64,000 nt of DNA from Himantopus leucocephalus (taxonomy: Eukaryota > Chordata > Aves > Charadriiformes > Recurvirostridae). This document shows positions 36,422 to 50,598 of this stretch, piece by piece. How positions within the stretch are numbered: position 1 is the first letter of the stretch; every line of letters begins with the position of its first letter. The notes under the pieces are model-generated. The model ran no database searches. It saw nothing but the letters and a program-made list of their open reading frames with translations, and was not told where the DNA came from. Location: contig RSEF01000003.1 in NCBI GenBank assembly GCA_003993805.1, positions 39,607,089 to 39,671,088 on the forward strand. Direction: 5' to 3'. A program made the position numbers and the translations under genes.

Positions 36422-38425
36422 ATGCTAACAGGTAGCAGGTAGTTGGGTGCATGTGTGGAGGTTAGTGCTCAAATTTGAACGTTCGAGCTCTCAAGCGTGC
36501 TGCTTGCTCCCTGTAATTGGTAGAGTCTGATTGTAAACACCTGGACTAAATGAAAGTGGCATGTCCAGGGTCCTCCACTTACTGAAGAGACATGAGACAG
36601 AGTCACCAGTTAGGAGGCGGCTCACGCCATGTGCTTATGCGCGTAAACTCTTTGGGCTGGGGGAAAAGTGAGTCTTGGCGTGCCAGAAAATAAGGGGTGC
36701 TGGAAAGAAGTGGTATTGGAAAAAAGAAGGGGGCCTGAAAAGAATAATGTGAAGTTCCTGGCTGGAGGAAAGATCCTGGAAATGGGGGAGATCCTGGAGA
36801 TCAGGGAGCTGTGAGGAGAAGGAAGCCAGGAAATGCACTAGGGACACTGTTTGGTGATGCCTGAGACAAGAAACGGTGAACAGCCACGCAGCAATGACGG
36901 ACCCAACTTTCTGCCCAAGCATCCCAGGCGAGCAGCCACCTTCCTGCAGGGCTGGAAGGCATGGATGGAAATAATGAAAGATAATCAAGTAGTTGCAAAA
37001 GCTCTCATCTTGTTGGTTCTTAAAAAAACCCTAATATCCATATGCACAGCAGGTAGTCATTTACTCTATCTTGCCTGTGACATCTTAAACACATTATCTC
37101 AAAAACTCATACTTAAATTTTAGGTCAGATGGTGTCAAGGACAAGTTCCCAACCAGACATGATTTTCTTTCTTAGTTAGCTGTGTAAAAACTGCAAGCAG
37201 AGGATTTTTCTTTTTAAGATGCCTCTTAAGTCCATATATTTTATGGATTGTTCATTCTTCTGATTGTTTTAAATTCAGACCAGTTTTAGCCAAATGGCTG
37301 CAAGATGTAATGTTTTTGAGGACAAAAAACCCCCAACCAAAGTGTAAAATGTAATTTTTTTAAGGACAAAAAAGCAACCGTATGAACTTGCTCTCATTTT
37401 CCCACTTATTTTATGTCTCTGTTGGATTCTTTGTGTGATTTGTGTCACCAATACAAAGTCAGACTTCAGAAAGGCATTTGATTTCTCTTCATCTTAAAAA
37501 TCCATCAGAAAGACTGGAAAAATAACACCTGATGTCTTCACCTATGTATTTATTTATGAAGACATATTAATTCTTGGTAAATTGGGCTTGGTGTTACGAG
37601 TAGAATTTTTTAACCTTGCTTCTTTCATGAAACAAGTTCGGGCAGTGTTTTGAGTAGCAGAAGTTTATCTAATCATCTCTGTTGCAAACGATCAATGATT
37701 TGTTCTTGCTGACTCTCAGCAGTGCCTTGGAGCACTTCTAAAGCTCCAAGTGTGACAGCTGGGTATCTGACAGGACTACTAAACAACAGTATTTCCTTTC
37801 AGGCAGTTTCCTCTCCATCCTCCTCTTACTCTCTTGTTGTCATAAGTTACAAACTGCTGATTTTATCTACATAATTTAAGGTAATTAGAAAATTAGATAA
37901 ACTGTCCCAATACTGTTTATCAGGTTGGAAACAGTGACCTGTTTTATCTGAGGAGTTAGGTTTTTTCTTGATGCATCTAAGATGTCAAATAAATATACAG
38001 GAGGGCTAAAATACTGGAGAAGGTAAGATGTATGACAGCATGTGAATGAGAAACCCTCTATGGACTACCTTTTATTATTATATAAAACGTACTTGTGTCT
38101 CTTTAGGATTGACTCCTACAGTACATGAAAGTTATAGCAATTCTGAATTATCGATTACATCTGAAGAATGAGAAATAAGTTGCCCAATTGATTTATTCTG
38201 TTAATAATTCAGTTGGATCAACAGTCAAATTAGCTGTGTGAGATGTTAAGAGAGCTATGAGTATTCACTGTTCAAAAAAGGTTTATTAAGCATCTGTAGA
38301 TACACTAGATAAGCAAAGTTATGCTTTTTATGATAAACATGAATAATCTAGTGCATACTTACAGTGAAAGTATATTGGATTCTGAATTTTCTGAAATTAA
38401 GTACTCTATAGTTATTAGAGGGGAG

Positions 38426-38451
38426 AAAAAACAAACAAACAAACAAAAAAA
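38426..38451. repeat. (CAAA)n microsatellite
   Basis: About four CAAA units flanked by A runs. Confidence 0.85.
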
Positions 38452-41400
38452 CCCACCAGCCGGTCAAAGGAGATATACTTTTTTTGTGTGTCAATTTTAA
38501 GTAAAAAGTGACGAGCCAATATTTTATTTGGTTTAGTATGAATTAGTTTTTTGGACTCAGCTATAGGAAGGCTTGCAGCTGGACGGCTGCAGGAGCACTT
38601 GGAATGTTGCTGTGTGTCTTCCCTGTTACCACCAGAGACAGGACAAAATTGGATTGGGAGATCCTGGGGGTTTCCACTCCGTTGTTCGGGCTCTCCTTAC
38701 AACACAGAAAAAAAGGAGACAAAAGCAGCAGTTATAATTCTTTTCTACCACCTCTCTTCCTCTTGCCTTCTGTGACAAATAGACTGATAAAACGTAACCT
38801 TTTTTTTTTTTCTTCCTAATCTAAGATGACAAAAATTGGGAGATGAATATGGTATCTCAGCTATTGAGAAAAGAACAGTTTTGGGCCAATTTGGGATTGT
38901 GGGAATATTGGAGGAGCAACTCTTTGATTGCTTGTGGGGGGTAAAATCAATTGGAAGCAATCCATGTGGTTCTTTACTCAAAAGTCTCATCCCAGTTATA
39001 TTGAGGAGACTCACATGGAGGAGTCACAACTCGAAGGTAGCACTTAGGGAGTGACAAAATTTATTCTGGAATTATTCCTTTTTCTCTTGGTCTCTATTTC
39101 TGGTGCTACAGATCCAAATCAAAACTTTCCCAAAATTCAGGAAGCTCTGGAACATTGCCAGGAGCAAATGCAACCCATGTTTCTTCTGTAGTTTATTTGC
39201 GTGATCAAAATTGTCCTCCCATAACAACCATATGTCATAAATACTGGATTTCTATATACCTCAAGCTACATCATGACAATCTCATTTGTTTCCAGTCTCC
39301 CCGAAATCTTGCTATCATGGAGCCACTTTTCCAAACTGGTTACTGAGACAAGATCTGCACATTTGCAATTTTTGTTAAAGGCAGTTGCATCCTATCTTTA
39401 CAGGACTGCACAGAGCAAAAAGCACGCTATAATCAGTCAGTCATTTTTTTGAACTTTCATCTAAATGAGTCTCTTGAAGTTATGTAATGGTGCATCTGGT
39501 CCTTTTGAGATAAGATACTTTGTCTGACAGTTAGTGGAATTACCTCTTTTCACTCAAGCAAAAGTTATATTGAGAGTTTCCATTTGATCTAATGTTCTTC
39601 TAGTATGAACTACAGTTATGTCCCTAATGTGCACTTTAGACCATTGCCAATCCTTACCATCTTCTTCTAATAATTTGCTTAATTTTCTTACTGTCCCTGT
39701 GGTGTTCAGTATCATATCACTATTAGTAAATTGAGCACGGTCTCAAGTGTCCTATAACATGAAACAAGGCGCTTTAACTTCATCATCCACCAAGGTTCAA
39801 TCAAGCTCAGATGGGTAAATGTTAGAACTAAAGTACCCGCAACGTAATTCCCATCCATTCTATCTAAATTCATATTTCTGTGTCAAATAATCACTCTTAT
39901 ATACGACAGAAAATATGTTTCTAAAAAGTTGTGAGGCATTGTTTGTCATGTGATCCAATCCTTTAAAAAACTCATGCTGCTAATCTGATTTATTTCAATG
40001 TGATTATTTCCAGAACTAGCTAATGTTATAAAGGTCACATAAAAGTGCAGCCCAGACCTTCAAGCATAGGTGAATGAGTGAAGACATGAAGCAAACAGAT
40101 CTAAGTAGATATTATGGAGCTGTATTGACAATTAAATAATTTTTTTGTGTTTTTATTTCTTGCTGCATAGAAAGCTAGTAGGATTGTCAAAATTCTGCTG
40201 TGATGCTATTACAACTTGCCCTTCGAAAGACAGGCTGAAAATATATTTATTATTTCCACTAAGAGCTTATCTTGGTGTAGAGTTTGTATTTTTGGAAGTC
40301 TGATGTTTTGTTTTATTCTTTGACTGAGACAGGCCACTTTTCTCTGTTACATCCAGTAAATCAGGACAGTCAGCATTTCCCATTAGGCTTGCTCTGCTTG
40401 AAATTTATTATCTGACCATGCAGTATTTACAGATGAATCTCAGTGAGGAAATGGGCTGTTTGTCTCTTGCTAGCATTGCTGTGCACTGCTAACAGAGGGC
40501 TGGTTAAAGATGGACAGGAACATGGGTAATTTGGCTGCTACGGTTGTGTTCTGCGTGTACTTCTCTTACTGCCTGGTAGTGCTCTTGGTTCCTCCTTGCT
40601 CCCACAGACTTCTGGTTTTGTGATGTAGTGATCTGGAACAGCATGGGGCTCATACAGAGCCTTGCACTTGGAGCCAAAAAGACTTCTGCGTCCCCTGCTT
40701 GGCTAGTTACTCTAGATGCAGAGCTGACTCCCAGCAGCAAGGGGCTAGGAACCTATTCCTGTTTATCATACTGCTCCCACTGTTCTGCTCCATTCTCACG
40801 TGCATCATCCGCATTACGTGTTTGTATTTGGTGTAAGAGAGGGCAAAATACAGCTTGCTGCATATTTTTATCTGACTTCTGTTGACTGTAGGAGTATGCT
40901 TATTACTCTTTCTCTGACCTCTGAGATTACTGATCTGTTTTCTTCTCATTGTTTTTTCTAGTTGCTGTGAAAGTTCTGTAGAACAGGTTTACTTACCGTT
41001 GGAGTAATTAATAATAAATTGTGAATCAATACATAATAAACCTGCAGAGCAAAATGATGGAATTTGCAGTTTGAACAGATAAACCCCCTTCTTTCCAAAA
41101 CAGCATGGGATATTCAGGTAGTTGGATCTCCGCAATGCAAAGGAAAAGAGAAAGTTCTTTTTCCAGTAAAACTAACCTCGTAATCGTTTGCTCACTCTTT
41201 AATACTTGCCATGCCACCACTACACCTTAAAATGTCATAGAAGATGTTGTAAAGAGAGTGTGTCTGGTTCTGGTTTATGAGTGGTCCCTCAGCTACTTGA
41301 CAGATAACATCAGTGCATTAGGATTATCAGACTTGAGAACTATGGATGGGTTCTAGAAGTGTTTAGGGAACTGCAGGCACGCAGGAATTTGGTGGCAGAA

Positions 41401-41678
41401 CACACATGGTACACCAGCACACGGAAGACAGAAAATCATCTGTACAAGTGTGTGCAAAACTAGAGGCAGCTTTAAAGACCAGTGCTGCAATCTTGAAGCA
41501 AACAGGCAGGCAGTGTGGTGAATAGATGGCACTGGTGAGATGTGCTTGCATGATTCCATGGCGTAGAGATAAGACTCAGTAGCCTAAGAATTAAGCTATT
41601 GAAATTTGAAAAAAAATGTTTGGAAGGATCTCCCAGAAACTGCAGCAGAAATAGTTCACTGGGCAGTTGTCTTGCCTT

Positions 41679-41707
41679 AAAAAAAAATTTAAAAAAATTT
41701 AAAAAAA
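41679..41707. repeat. A-run repeat with ATTT spacers
   Basis: Three A runs of seven to nine separated by TTT, forming a short low-complexity tract. Confidence 0.85.
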
Positions 41708-44005
41708 TCAATGACATTGGTCACAGTGATGAGAATGGTTTCCAGGCAGACCTCTATACGGCCTGTCTGCAGTGATAAGTAAAACAGAAGAGCTTGAGTT
41801 GAATTTAGAGATCCTCCAACCAAGTGCACTTACAAGTATTAGTCCTGTAGTTTCATTTGTGTTGTGTTCATTAAGAAACCTTGAAATAGGAAGACATGCT
41901 GAAACGGCAATGTGCATTAACGCAGGTGCTGCACTAGAATGGTTTTATGGTTTCTTCGCTGGAGCTGGCTTGCAGACAGCCTGCACAAAGCGGGGGCAGC
42001 AGAACTTGACCTGTTTGCACCTATCTGTCGTGCCCACTGCTGCTCTCAAGTCCAAGCCAGATCGCACGGATGGGGCAAAAGCATTTGTGCTGGACTCCTG
42101 TGCCAGAGCTGGCTCACGGGAAGCTACTGCTGGAGTTCAGCAGCTAAGGGGTGGGGATTCCTGCAGAGTCAGAGCTCTTACGACCAGTGTGGCCTTTTAC
42201 AGTCATTTTGTCTGTCCTAGATAAGAATGCAGGCCATACGCTCTGATCCAGGTGTTCCAGCATCTGGCTCAACAGCTGGTGGTAGAGTCTTAAATAATCA
42301 GTAAGCTTGCATGGATGTAAGAAAGGCAGTAACTACACCTCTGTCCCAAAAAATGTGATTCATGTTGCACCGAAAGAGAACTTGTTCATTAAAACCCAGC
42401 TGAATATCTGAGGGAGAGCTAATGCACCACAGTCTGTTCTGTCATCTCCTACAAGGACTTGCTGGCAACTAATCTTGGTCAGTGATGTTAATGAATGGAG
42501 GCAGATTCCTCTCAGAGGGATTTAGTTATTAGCATACCCCATTAGATCAGTCTTGTTCAACTAAACAATTAAAATACCAACATTAAAATAATCATGAAAG
42601 TGTATTCCCGATATGTGGTTCCACCCACGCACACGCACTTTGATATTGCACAGATGATAGTTCCCATCTAGATAAATACCTCCACTCAGAACTGCCTTAA
42701 CTCCAAAAGGTTCCCAAATGCAGCAGCCTAGTCGCCTCTCACTTTGACAGTGGAATCCTTTCATGGAAAACTGGATTTATTATTGTCCTGTGAAAAAGAC
42801 GCACAGTAAATCAGGCTGAAATACAGTGCCATAAATCTCCATGAGTCAGGGCAAGGAAGGACAATCATTTCAGTCGTTCTACGAAAAGAATAATGGTTCT
42901 GCAGTTCAGTATAAAATCTCATCTTTCTATATCCATAAGTCATCAAGCAGAACAAAACAGATTCTGAAAAAGCATTCCTTCCATATGAATGTGCGAAATT
43001 CATGGCATCACTAAACCTTTTCAGATTTTGATATTGTTGTCATAAGCATCAAGGCCTAGTTTGGAAGTCATCATGCAGTCACCTTTCTTAACTTTGCTAA
43101 GTAAACGGCAGTCACCAAAGCAGTGAAATCATTGATGTTTGCATGGAACTGCTCAACTATTAACCATTGCTTGAGGGAGGTGTATTGGTCGGGCCACGTG
43201 TGCAAACAGAAATATGAGGTGTATCTTCAGAAAATTGCAGAAGTCATGAGGACTCCTCTATTGGTCAGTCAAATTTTTGTAATCAATATAATGACTTCTT
43301 AGGCATTTCTTTCAAATGTAATGGTAAGGTAGGTAGATTTCTGTGATTGGGCAGCACATCATTTTGTACATAGATCTGCTGCGTAGACACATAACCTACA
43401 TATACCACATATATACACCATGAACATATAGTACAGTTTCATGAGGTATGTTCTGCTTACTAATGTATTGAAAACATCTTTTATCATCTTTGTGGCTTAC
43501 ATTTTATTACCTTCAACTCTGCATGTGCTCTAACAAAGAACTCAGTTTAAACAGAAATTGTGAGAAATAAGCTTGATCTTCTAGTTTTAAGACTGGAAGT
43601 TAGTGTTAATGCTGAATTGGAACAACATGTTTTCAGGTATTTCTTTTGTTTTCTGATAAAGTTAAAAGATTATTACCCAGTATTGCAGATGGAAATGGCA
43701 TCAAGCCTTAAAGTTGTCTCACACTTGTTTTATGTGGTTTTTTTCCTCTTCATTCTGTTCAGTGTTAGCTTACGTAAGAGCCATGCTGACTTTTATTAGT
43801 GTATTAAATCTCTGCCATCTTTGGCACACAGTACTTCTGTTTCTTGCACAAGGGGTGTTACAAATTATTTAGAAATAAACAATTTCTACATCCACAGGGG
43901 CAGCGTCTGCTGTGAGTTAAGATAGGAGAAAACACCCAGGTCATGACCTTACGCGATAAACAGATTAATATTCCTCTTTCTCATGACGATACAGCCATAG
44001 CATGC

Positions 44006-44007
<2 letters not shown>

Positions 44008-44037
<30 letters not shown>

Positions 44038-44069
44038 TANTATTATTTTTATTATTATTATTATTATTT
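44008..44069. repeat. (ATT)n microsatellite with an N inside
   Basis: About 20 ATT/TTA units with a single N at 44040 and one impure unit shortly after it. The N suggests the two contig ends meet inside the microsatellite, so the repeat length here should not be trusted. Confidence 0.92.
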
Positions 44070-47000
44070 GTTCATGTCGTAGCAGCCAGCTGACTCTTCA
44101 GCTGAATCCACTGTTTCACCAAGTACAAAGACGCTTTTCAGATGACCCAAATGACCTTTACCTGCACATGCAACATAGGGAATTAAGGAAGCACGAATCA
44201 GTGTGGTCCCAATTTTACTGCTAGGGTCAGGAGGCATGGATATGATGTATCAATTTAATGCCAAGTTTCCTTCCTAGGAGAATATACCAGGACCACATCT
44301 TTATAGGAGGCATTGCTTACATGTTGAAGCAGCCAGAAACCCCGCAAAAATCTAAGGTGGCTACTCAGAAGAATAGGACAAAGAGCAAGCACGGATTTCT
44401 GAAACAGCTTTTCATACAGGCTAGCCATTGTCCTGGGCTGCCTCTGTACTGTTTCGCTAAATTACTTTATCTATCTAAAGCAGTTGGATTCCTAGCTTAC
44501 CTCAAGGTCCTGCACGCTGAATTTAATCAAGGTTCAGTCAAAAATTAATTAGATGCTTTGGCCCTCTGTTTACATCAAGAGAAGAGGTTTCTAATTCTGA
44601 TCAGGTAGCCTGGCAAGGCTCAACAGTTACAGCAATAATTCATACGCAATGTCATTGTCCCTGTTTGTGTGCACAGCACGCCTGCCACCGATCCCTATCC
44701 GGTTTGCAAAAGGAAAACCCACTGTGTGTGTCAGTAACGTTATAAATAATGCATCCAATTAGTCAACTACGTGCTGTTGCATTTTCCTGAAGCCCACGAA
44801 TCTGAAAGCCCCGAAGAAACTGTGCACTTTGAGAGAAATGTTTAGACATGAATATTACTCTTATTCTGAGGTCAGTCCTTTGCACTCCGCTCTCGGTGTT
44901 GAACAGCGGAAGACATTGGGAGGCTGCCCCTTGCAGCGTTACATAGGATGAGAACAAATACGAAGAGCTCGTGCTGTGATTTCCAGCTGCGTGAGGAAGA
45001 TGCAAGATAAGGGCTGCCAGGACAGGCTCCACTGCAGGAAAGATGGAAAGAGGCAGCGGGATGTGTGCGTGCGTGTGCGTGGTAAGGCCTTTCCAGAAGC
45101 CAGCAGGATCTTTCGCTTCACCTTTCAATTTTTTTATTTGCTGAGGTAGTGAATTGTTAAATGTCGTATGAATGACACCAGTACTGAACTGCGATGCAGC
45201 TTGCCAGCAGTGAGATGGAGGCCAGTGCAACATGGTCCTTTTCTTCCCAGCCTGCACTTTTCTTTGATATAAGGAACAAAAACTGTGTTTCAAAAGAGAA
45301 ACGGAATCAAATTAGAATTCACATTAATTAGATTTCCTGCAGTAAAACAAGAAATAAATCAAACATGATCCTGGAAAAACGGTTTCTTGCAGTTGCAAGT
45401 TTGCTTTTCCCCTAAAGAGACACTTGTGCTTGCTTTGAGGGGGTAATGAAACTGTAAACTGAAAAGTCATTTGAAAATGACAAATTAGGCTGTGATTATG
45501 CCAAGTGATATTAATTATGCTGATAGACTCTATAGCAAGGAATTTTTAACTGATTCAGTTCCGCCTTCTGGCTTGCTCTGACAAGTAGCAGTGTGTTGGG
45601 CTTGGTTTGGTAGTGAGCTTCAGCAGCAGCAGTAAGAAAGCCCAAACTTGCAATCTCAGTTCTGTGTTAGGTTCTACGTGAACATCATCACAGAGTGGGA
45701 CATGGCTTAAATAAATTGTGTTTGTATTATTTGTATAAACAGAATTATTTTTGCTGAGTTTTCCCGTATCAATAGCGCAGATGGCTGAAAAAGAAAAATA
45801 AGGATGGATTTTTTTTCTAATCTGACAAGGACACGGGGGACTCCTGGTTTCCTGCTTTGAAGATGCATTGCTACCTCTTCCTCAGAAAGTTCTTTTTCAA
45901 CCACACCATTTTAAAACAAGCTCCCCTGCTGCCTGGCTGTCTAGCTTGCTTTGCATCTCCGTGGCAGAAACTTTTAGCAGAAACGAAATGCTGAACCTGA
46001 TTTTTTTCTTTCAGCATGGATTTCTTCAGATCAGGGTGCTATGCAAAATAATGATGGGACTATCTAGGCGAAGTGGAAATTAGTAGAGCTCCGCTGTGCA
46101 GTTTTGTGGTCTTGACCTGTGGACCAGAAGAAAAAGGAATGGGACACAAAAAATAGCAGCCCCTGAAATATGTCCTCTGCCTTATCGTGGCAGCTTTTTG
46201 CCATTAGGTAATAAAAGTAAAAATAATGCGTAAAGCTGCAACTTCTCTGGGACTTTTATTCTGTAAGAACCACAGACCCAAGTCTAGCAAATGTACTTTC
46301 TCAAGGTGAGAATTAAGGACCAGTGACTGCCAATTCAAATGTACTTTATCAGTTCCAATGGGCTACAGTCCGTCCACTGATGTCCCTTCCTTTCTTTTAG
46401 TGAGAGCATGTCACGGCTTTATACTGACATCCGGTGCTGATGCTGGGTGCACTCTATCAAATGCATCACCTCTTCTTGGTCACAAGCTCAGATTTATTTC
46501 CAGCACAGTGGCTTGAATGACAGTTTTCCATTTTCAGTGATGGGATCGAGTTCCCGGCTCAGGTTGAGACTGCATTCTTATGTCAAGTGAAAGGGAGTTT
46601 TTTTCTCATACAGTAGAAATTCTGCCTGACAATTATTTTCAAGTCACTTAAAACCAAAATGATAGAAAATTAACCTTTGGCCTTAGATGACAGCAACATA
46701 AAACCCACACAACTGTGGGACATAGGCCAGGCACAAGAGATATCCACGTGCAAGATTCACAAATTGAATCTAGGAATTTCAAAATACCATTTATTCAGTA
46801 TAAGTGTCTATAGAAAATAGGAACAATAGTTACAATGAAACAGTTAATCTCAAAATTTAATCTGTTTGAATTCTTTAAATAATCTTCAAAAGCAGTTTGT
46901 GGTTTTCAAAATAACGGGGAATTCAAGTAAGAACATTTATTGTGCCCTAGATGATTTCTGACATCCAAAGATGCTGTTAATTTAAATTTTGCATTTATTC

Positions 47001-50000
47001 ACTCTCAGGTAGTTTAAGCCAGACAGAGTTTTACTAACTTTCTGAGAACACAGTGCTTTACCGTTTGTATTAATCTTTTCTATTCAGTATTTCCCAACAG
47101 TACCGGAGCTCCCATGTTCTTACCAACATGGAAGGAAAAAGTGGAACTCGGAGCACAGGCAGGGCTGTGCTGGATTTGGGTTTCACTGAATTACTTTTGA
47201 TTTTAACATAACAAAGCTGTGCAGGCTCTGGACTGCATTACTAGCCAAGCACGGAGGGAGGAGTTTGGCTCAGGATGCACAAGGGTAGGTTGCAATTTCT
47301 AGTGAAGTGTTAGCTGAGGTACAAGCTTTTACTGCTTTGGTGGACTCTAATACCTGCATAGGTTTTGTGAGAGAAGAGCCAGGCGGTGTTGCAGCCTTCT
47401 CGGCTGCTTCAGCATCGGGTTGCATTTTTGGTTTACATCAAAATGGCGATTTTCTGAATGGGGTCTGTTACACTAAATGAATTTGTGATGAGTGGTACTC
47501 CTGTAATCCGGTTATAGCAATGTCTGCTACAACAGTCGCATCATCAATACTACATAAAGGAACGCTTTTACCTTTCTCAAATCTCTTTGTCTCTCTCTCT
47601 CCGTTGGTGGTGGTCACTCCCATCAGAGCGCCCTTCCCCTCCTGCACCGCCACCGCTCAGCTGTTACCGGTGTGCCTGGCGTGGGACTGGCACACGCATC
47701 TGCTCAGCAACTTTTGGTGAGAGGTAAAGAATAGCTGCACAGAGGGCAGCATAGATGATGCTATGTATGATTGGAAAAGATTCACTGACCATTAAATGAT
47801 ACTAGATGAAAACATAAGGGAGGTTTTGCAGTAGGGGTCAGACAAGACTGATAACCAAGTGAAAAGGAACTATATGTTTGGAGTACAGGCTAGCCAAATA
47901 ATTGGAGCACATTTTATTAAAAGATAATGAGTTTACCACTGTAAATATCTGTGGTTGGCTCTAAGGTGGTAAGTAATATGTTCTATATTATTTTTCTTTA
48001 GAAGCTATTGAAAATCTTAGGTCCTTTTAGGCCTTAGTAATTGATTTATCAATATAGCATGTTTTTTGTTACTCCATTACTCTACCCTGTTGTGATTCTG
48101 GTTTTTCTCAGTCATTCATTTGGGAATTAGTCATTAAAAATATCATAGGCTTGAAAGGATAATTAAACACATTTTCAAACACAGGTAAATGGCAGATGCA
48201 CGCACAGTCCTATGTGTAAAAAATCAACTTAGTAAGTTTAGTGCACAGTAGACTACCTGCAGTTAATCCAGAGTTTCTCTAGCACAGGCAATGGATGCCC
48301 GGCACCTGCCGGTGGCCAGAGCTTTTGGACAAATTGCAGTTAATGCCCGAGGAAAGCTGTCCATCATTTTCAGGATCAGGCTCAAGTGTGAGCAATTACT
48401 AAAAACTTTTTCTTTGAAAGAAATTAACAAGGAGTTTTCTAAGGCCTCCTACTACGTTTGTCACAATTCAGATAGTGCAAGCTGTGAACCAGATTGTGCC
48501 ACTCCTATCTAGGTCAAATAGTACCTTGCCTACACAGGGGGGTTGTCTCTTAGAGTGTAGCTCAAGGTAAATGTAAGACACACTGTCTACTCTGCAGAGT
48601 GCAGGATAAGGACGCATCGTACGCCCTGTCTAACCCATGATCCAAATGTATTTGAAAAGCCTTGCTAACACTGTTCCTCAGTTGAGGAAGCTTACAGTGT
48701 TATGGGTCTACAACCTGTATTCCTTAGGTTCTTTTCCCGTGTTCTTTTAATTTTGTATATGATGCCTACAAATGTACAAGGGGAAAGAATAAGCAGAAAT
48801 CCCCGTTTGTGAAATCCTGCTCTTTGTCCAGCCTAGTAAGGAATTCCTCCTCTTGTCATAAAAATCAGAATTTTTCTAGCTAGGCCATATATGTTACTTT
48901 TTGTAGCTTACCTGATTTCTGTAGTTAGAGCATCATTGTACAGTGGGTATAAGCCACCATTTCTTGAGTCTGTTTAGCCATTCACTTCTCTGGTGCTTTG
49001 GTAACCATTAAAACTTGCTCTGCACAAATGTAAATGGCACGGGGAACAAGGAAAACCAGCGCCCATGTCTTTCATTCTTTGAGAAGAGCACTCGTGGTGG
49101 CTCTTAACAAAGAGGGGAAGAAAACTGCTCATGAGAGGACACAAAATTTTCTATCCAGAAAACCATTCCTGTCCCCAGCCCCCAGCCCATGCTCTGAAAA
49201 TGTCACTCACAAACAACTCTGCAACTTTAACAACCAAATATTTCAGTCCCATCTTGAGACAATCAAATTTGTGACTCTTTATTTTCATTTCTGATTTATC
49301 TTCCTTAGTTTTAATAAGGGTTTGATTTCTTGAGACCTTCTTCACTTGAATTTTTCAGTGATATTCTCATTACTGCGTGAGTTGCTTTTAAAAACTCAGG
49401 ATGAAGAAATCCTTCCCTTGCCTTAAGAGCTCTTGCCCTGAAGGATTTTACTTTAACAGATACCTCAGATGATGCTTAGCTGCAAGTTCCAGTCACTTCA
49501 AATCAGGGAGCAACGCTCAGATTTTGCTTCTTTTCAATATAAATATTTTTCTCTGCTCTTCCTCTGACACTATTAAAAAAAAAAAAAAAAACTGTAATAA
49601 CAGCAGCTCTCAAACTGAAGAGAAAGTCTTTTCTCTTATCTAGATGACATACCACTTCATACTAAATCTGTCACTAGCACATCTTTGCTGCCCACTCTCT
49701 GCAATGCCTACTGGATGATAGGCTTTATGATTAACTGGGGAAAGAGCAGTCTCTCCTCACCTCAGCGTACGGCAGTAAAAATAGGCTCGGTGTGGAAGAC
49801 GCTTCTGAAACAGAGTATTTTTTTGGTCTCCAAACCTGCTGGGGCTGTTCCACAAAAAAGGAGGCGGCTGGGGTTTTACTGCGTACACGTGTGCATTGTC
49901 TGTATTGTTTTCATTTCGAGGTGATGTAACATACATAGATCAAGATGGTCATGAGGTGACAGGCTGACATCAAACCTGGTTTCCTAAGAAAATGAGGTCC

Positions 50001-50161
50001 GCACAATAAGCATTGGAGTTGCTGTCTGCCCTCTTCCAGTAACTTTGAATCTACTTTTCAGGTTCAGTGAAATTTGAACTTAAGTTCATAAAAGCTTAAT
50101 GAAAACAGGCAGCTGGGTAAAGAGGATAACTGTGTTTTCCCAGAGAGGGAAAGGAGGAGCC
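44070..50161 (+). other. Intronic sequence, no gene recognised
   Basis: Presumed PLD5 intron. A minus-strand 176-codon frame at 44763-45293 and small frames elsewhere show no recognised domain. A poly-A run lies at 49575-49591. A mildly CpG-rich stretch occurs near 47398-47705. Confidence 0.6.
49575..49591. repeat. Poly-A run
   Basis: Seventeen consecutive A. No processed gene copy is recognised next to it. Confidence 0.9.
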
Positions 50162-50598
50162 CGGTCTGTATCGTGTACCAGGGAACACACACGGGGGAGA
50201 GCTCTTATCACGGCTTCAGAAGCAGGGAAAGCTTTGATCAGTGCTTGCCTCCAGAGAAGCCAACTGCAAGACACAACGCCGTGGGGAGCCAGGGTTCGTT
50301 ACTGTAAATACATCTCTTGAAATGGCGTCGTTCCAGTCTGCGGTTTGAGTATAACTTTCTGTGCAAAACGGGCTGGTCCCTGCGCACGGCTGGCAGTAAG
50401 GCATGGCTAATGCTTCCTTTTACAGTCAGGCTAGGTGCGGATCTGTAAAAATTGCACTTAAAAAACCCCGTTAGTGCCCCAGGCGTCCTCCCTACCTCCG
50501 CACACGGGGAAGCACTTAGGCGGAAGGGCAATCCTTTAATTCGCAGACAGGGAGAGGCCACGCCGTGAGCACTCCTGCTCTGAGCAGAGCTGCTCACG
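50162..50598. promoter_or_regulatory. Candidate intronic CpG island
   Basis: By hand I count 23 CpG dinucleotides in about 436 bp. For 50161-50580 I count 112 C, 116 G and 22 CpG, giving about 54% GC and an observed/expected CpG near 0.7, which passes the classic CpG-island thresholds. The surrounding kilobases are AT-rich and CpG-poor. Overlapping short frames on both strands (for example 50238-50597 minus) are probably a by-product of GC content. It could be an alternative or antisense promoter, an unmethylated enhancer, or the remnant of a GC-rich insertion. Confidence 0.5.

Larger units (their letters stand above)
36422..44007 (+). other. Intronic sequence, no gene recognised
   Basis: Presumed PLD5 intron. 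Contains a diverged direct repeat ('atgtaat..gacaaaaaa' at about 37305 and 37349), a (CAAA)n tract at 38426-38451 and an A/T run at 41679-41707. The 150-codon + frame at 41772-42224 overlaps a 93-codon frame in another phase and shows no recognisable domain. Confidence 0.65.

Noticed and set aside
36159..36452. Frames running through the 100-N gap
   Set aside because: The central residues are unknown bases; only the CR1 fragments on either side are real evidence.
41772..42224. 150-codon + frame in a GC-richer patch
   Set aside because: Overlaps another open frame, no domain seen, and CpG density is not high enough to call an island.
44763..45293. 176-codon minus-strand frame
   Set aside because: No recognisable domain, a second frame (44939-45121) overlaps on the same strand, and the region is locally stop-poor. 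Probably chance.
49575..49591. Poly-A run as the tail of a processed gene copy
   Set aside because: No gene-like sequence is recognised just upstream on the + strand; the other A runs at 7528 and 14176 are equally unsupported.
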